Below are positions 32,939 through 35,691 of a stretch of DNA of 35,691 nt, piece after piece. The stretch lies in contig JAAVBQ010000015.1 of assembly GCA_014803485.1 (NCBI GenBank), positions 8,393-44,083 on the forward strand, written 5' to 3'. The translations under genes and the position numbers were made by a program. The stretch's first letter is position 1. Each line of letters begins with the position of its first letter. The DNA is from a bacterium. Its GTDB lineage: Bacteria > Bacteroidota > Bacteroidia > Bacteroidales > P3. The notes below the pieces were generated by a model. The model was not told where the DNA came from, searched no databases, and saw only the letters and a list, made by a program, of their open reading frames with translations.

Positions 32939-35691
32939 ATGCCCTACTTCACCCACCTGCACCTGCACACCCGCTATTCGGTTTTGGACGGCGCCTCCAA
33001 AATCTCCGACCTCATGAAGAAGGCCAAGGCTTTCGGCATGGATGCCATGGCCATTACCGACCACGGCAATATGTATGGGGTGATGGAGTTCGTCACCGAG
33101 GCCAAGAAAGCGGGAATCAAGCCTATCGTGGGCTGCGAGGTGTATGTGGCGCCCAAAAGCCGTTTTGAAAAGGTCGGAGGCGAGGGCAAGAACAGCTATC
33201 ACCTCATCCTGTTGGCAAAAAATCCCACAGGCTATCACAACTTGGTGAAACTATGCTCGTTCAGCCAACGCAAGGAAGCCTTCTACTACAAACCCCGCAT
33301 CGACCACGAGCTGCTTCAGCAATATCACGAAGGGCTTATCTGCTGCTCGGCTTGTTTGGGGGGCGAGGTGCCGCAGGCTATCATGAGCGGCGAAGACAAT
33401 TGGCTTAGGGAGACTATCGAATTTTATCACAATCTCTTCGGCGAGGATTATTATTTGGAGATGCAGATGCACGGGCACCCGCAGCAACTGGAGGTGAACA
33501 AGCGTCTGGCCGAACTCGCCGCCGAATACAACATCAAGTGCATCGCCACCAACGACGTGCATTTTGTGGAGGCCGAACACTACGAGGCGCACAAGGTGCT
33601 TATCTGTCTCAACACGGGGCATAAGCTCAACGAAGAGACCAAAATGGTCTATACGGGGCAGGAATATTTCAAGAGCGGGGACGAAATGGCCGCCCTCTTT
33701 CCCGACCACCCCGAATACTTGGAAAACACGCGCGAAATCACCGAAAAGGTGGAGACCTACGAGCTCACGCACGAGATTCTTCTTCCCAAATTCACGCTTC
33801 CCGAACCTTTCGTTTCCGAAATGGAATACTTGCGCCACCTCACCTACGAAGGGGCGAAAAAGCGCTACGGCGAGGATTTCGAAAAGGACGAAAACATCAA
33901 GGAGCGGATTGATTTTGAACTCGGCACGATTGAGCGTATGGGCTTCCCCGGCTACTTCCTCATTGTGTGGGACTTTATTCGGAAAGCGCGTGAAATGGGG
34001 GTTCTGGTGGGACCGGGCCGTGGGTCGGCCGCAGGGTCGGCCATCGCCTACTGCATCGGCATCACCAATGTGGACCCCATCAAATACGACTTGCTTTTCG
34101 AGCGTTTCCTAAATCCCGGACGTATCTCCATGCCCGATATCGATGTGGATTTCGATGATATAGGGCGGGAACGGGTGATTGAATACGTAAAGGACAAATA
34201 TGGCTCGGAACGGGTGTCCCAAATCATCACCTACGGCACCATGGCCGCCAAGTCGTCTATCAAGGACGCGGCGCGGGTGCTCGACCTGCCTTTGCCCGAA
34301 TCGAACCGCTTGGCGGGCTTGGTTCCCGACACTCCCAATATCTCGTTGGAAAAGGCGTTCAAGGAAGTGCCCCAGCTGCAGGAGGAAATGGAGAACAGCC
34401 CCAACGAACTGGTGCGGAAGACCCTCAAATATGCCCGCGAGCTGGAGGGTTGCATCCGGAGTGTGGGCGTGCATGCCTGCGGTATGATCATCGCCCCCGA
34501 AGACTTGGTGGAATATGTGCCTACGGGCGTTTCCAAAGATTCAGAAATGCCTGTCACCCAATACGAAGGCACGTATGTGGAGTCGGTGGGTCTGCTCAAG
34601 ATGGACTTTCTGGGGCTCAAGACCCTCACCATTATCAAGGACGCTTTGGACAACATCCGCCTGCGCCACGGCATAGACATCGACATAGACCATATTCCCT
34701 TGGACGACGCGGCCACCTACGACCTCTTCGGGCGGGGCGAAACCAACGGTATCTTCCAGTTTGAATCGGACGGCATGAAGAAATACATGCGCGACCTCAA
34801 GCCCAACCGTCTGGAGGATATCATCGCCATGAACGCCCTCTACCGCCCGGGGCCCATGAAATACATCCCGCAGTTCATCGACCGCAAGTTCGGCCGCGAA
34901 AAAATCGCCTACGATATTCCCGATATGGAGGAATATCTCAAGGATACCTACGGAATCACGGTATATCAGGAACAGGTGATGTTGCTCTCGCAGAAACTGG
35001 CCGATTTCAGCAAGTCGGATGCCGACACGCTCCGCAAGGCAATGGGTAAAAAGAAGTTGGATGTATTGGCCAAGATGAAGACCCACTTCATGGAGGGTTG
35101 CGAAAAGCATCAGCATCCCGCCGAGGTATGCGAAAAAATATGGACGGACTGGGAAGACTTCGCCTCCTATGCGTTCAATAAGTCGCACGCCACCTGCTAT
35201 GCATGGGTGGCCTATCAGACGGCCTATCTGAAAGCGCACTACCCTGCCGAATTCATGGCTTCGGTGTTGACGAACAACCTCAGCGACATCACCAAGATAT
35301 CCTTCTATATGGAGGAATGCCGCCGCATGAAAATCAACATTCTCGGCCCCGATGTCAACGAAAGTTTCACCGGTTTCACGGTGAACAAAGACGGCGCTAT
35401 CCGTTTCGGTCTGAGCGGCATCAAGAACGTGGGGACGGCGGTTGTGGACCTTTTGGTGAAGGAACGCAACGAGAACGGTCCGTATAAGGATGTGATGAAT
35501 TTTGTGCAACGCAGCGACTTGCGGGCCCTGAACCGTCGCTGTATGGAATCGTTGGTGAAAGCAGGCGGTTTCGACGGTCTGGGAGGCATCACGCGCGCGG
35601 CCTTCTTTGCCCGCCAAAAGCCCGACGCACCCGACTTCATCGACAAACTTTTGCAATACGCCGCACAGTATCAACGCAATAAAAACTCCTC
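32939..35691 (+). CDS. dnaE: DNA polymerase III alpha subunit, N-terminal part (cut by window edge)
   Basis: Catalytic subunit of the replicative polymerase. The open frame runs from the ATG at 32939 to the right edge without a stop (917 codons), so it is missing from the ORF track. The PHP domain opens with MPYFTHLHLHTRYSVLDGAS and has ITDHGNMYGVMEF. The polymerase core has GPGRGSAAGSAIAYCIGIT, the catalytic acidic motif PDIDVDFDD near residues 399-407, ALYRPGPMKYIPQFI, and SDADTLRKAMGKKK and FNKSHATCYAWVAYQTAYLKAHYP further on. The DnaE (not PolC) plan is clear, since no exonuclease domain is inserted in the PHP region. It starts a new transcription unit after the export operon. Confidence 0.95.
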   Translation, partial: MPYFTHLHLHTRYSVLDGASKISDLMKKAKAFGMDAMAITDHGNMYGVMEFVTEAKKAGIKPIVGCEVYVAPKSRFEKVGGEGKNSYHLILLAKNPTGYHNLVKLCSFSQRKEAFYYKPRIDHELLQQYHEGLICCSACLGGEVPQAIMSGEDNWLRETIEFYHNLFGEDYYLEMQMHGHPQQLEVNKRLAELAAEYNIKCIATNDVHFVEAEHYEAHKVLICLNTGHKLNEETKMVYTGQEYFKSGDEMAALFPDHPEYLENTREITEKVETYELTHEILLPKFTLPEPFVSEMEYLRHLTYEGAKKRYGEDFEKDENIKERIDFELGTIERMGFPGYFLIVWDFIRKAREMGVLVGPGRGSAAGSAIAYCIGITNVDPIKYDLLFERFLNPGRISMPDIDVDFDDIGRERVIEYVKDKYGSERVSQIITYGTMAAKSSIKDAARVLDLPLPESNRLAGLVPDTPNISLEKAFKEVPQLQEEMENSPNELVRKTLKYARELEGCIRSVGVHACGMIIAPEDLVEYVPTGVSKDSEMPVTQYEGTYVESVGLLKMDFLGLKTLTIIKDALDNIRLRHGIDIDIDHIPLDDAATYDLFGRGETNGIFQFESDGMKKYMRDLKPNRLEDIIAMNALYRPGPMKYIPQFIDRKFGREKIAYDIPDMEEYLKDTYGITVYQEQVMLLSQKLADFSKSDADTLRKAMGKKKLDVLAKMKTHFMEGCEKHQHPAEVCEKIWTDWEDFASYAFNKSHATCYAWVAYQTAYLKAHYPAEFMASVLTNNLSDITKISFYMEECRRMKINILGPDVNESFTGFTVNKDGAIRFGLSGIKNVGTAVVDLLVKERNENGPYKDVMNFVQRSDLRALNRRCMESLVKAGGFDGLGGITRAAFFARQKPDAPDFIDKLLQYAAQYQRNKNS

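Noticed and set aside
34541-35674. 377-residue minus-strand ORF opposite dnaE
   Set aside because: Shadow of the conserved dnaE frame, which itself is absent from the track only because it has no stop within the window.

Overview
The window is chromosomal DNA of a Bacteroidota bacterium, almost certainly order Bacteroidales. The support is a SusC/SusD pair, a 23S rRNA methyltransferase gene and other genes preceded by the Bacteroidota promoter pattern (TTTG or TTG, 18-22 nt, TAnnTTTG), mostly weak Shine-Dalgarno sites, and protein sequences typical of that group. Genus cannot be fixed by eye. No rRNA, tRNA, CRISPR array, insertion sequence or plasmid function was seen.

Layout. (1) 1-6706, housekeeping: the 5' end of prs (minus strand) is divergent from nadB. 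An MsbA-like ABC exporter, rsgA and an AI-2E-family permease follow in a tight run, then radC. (2) 6685-18934, transport block: a LytS/LytTR-type two-component pair (minus) is divergent from a five-gene unit. That unit encodes an RND adaptor lipoprotein, an RND pump, an outer-membrane factor, a SusC-like TonB-dependent transporter and a SusD-like lipoprotein. The first four are joined by ATGA or TAATG overlaps and the fifth follows after 3 nt, so a tripartite exporter and an outer-membrane importer appear to be made together. (3) rlmH, then a strong bidirectional terminator. (4) 19615-22309 (minus): three envelope genes (LPP20-like lipoprotein, LPP20/FlgT-like protein, CsgG/FlgO-like protein with two membrane segments). 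They resemble the FlgP/FlgT/FlgO set of flagellated bacteria, but no flagellar gene is present. (5) 22310-24297: an AT-rich intergenic region with a perfect 22-bp inverted repeat, then an AbiE-type toxin-antitoxin locus with an intact antitoxin and a toxin gene broken by internal loss and frameshift. (6) 24294-25904: an HxlR regulator divergent from an NTF2-like gene and a cysteine-rich flavoprotein gene. (7) 25885-26274: a fragment of a MATE transporter gene next to a hairpin with a T tract. (8) 26353-32846: an AraC regulator divergent from a second export operon (TolC-like, HlyD-like, two ABC-2 permeases, small beta-barrel) that carries no ATPase gene. (9) dnaE, running off the right edge, with an inverted repeat around its promoter.

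The best candidates for something not well described are the RND-SusCD operon with its LytTR pair, and the non-flagellar FlgO/P/T-like trio. The regulatory DNA is also rich in symmetric elements: a regularly spaced TATCCAT/ATGGATA array at the AraC-efflux divergent promoter, an inverted repeat over the abiE promoter, and one over the dnaE promoter.
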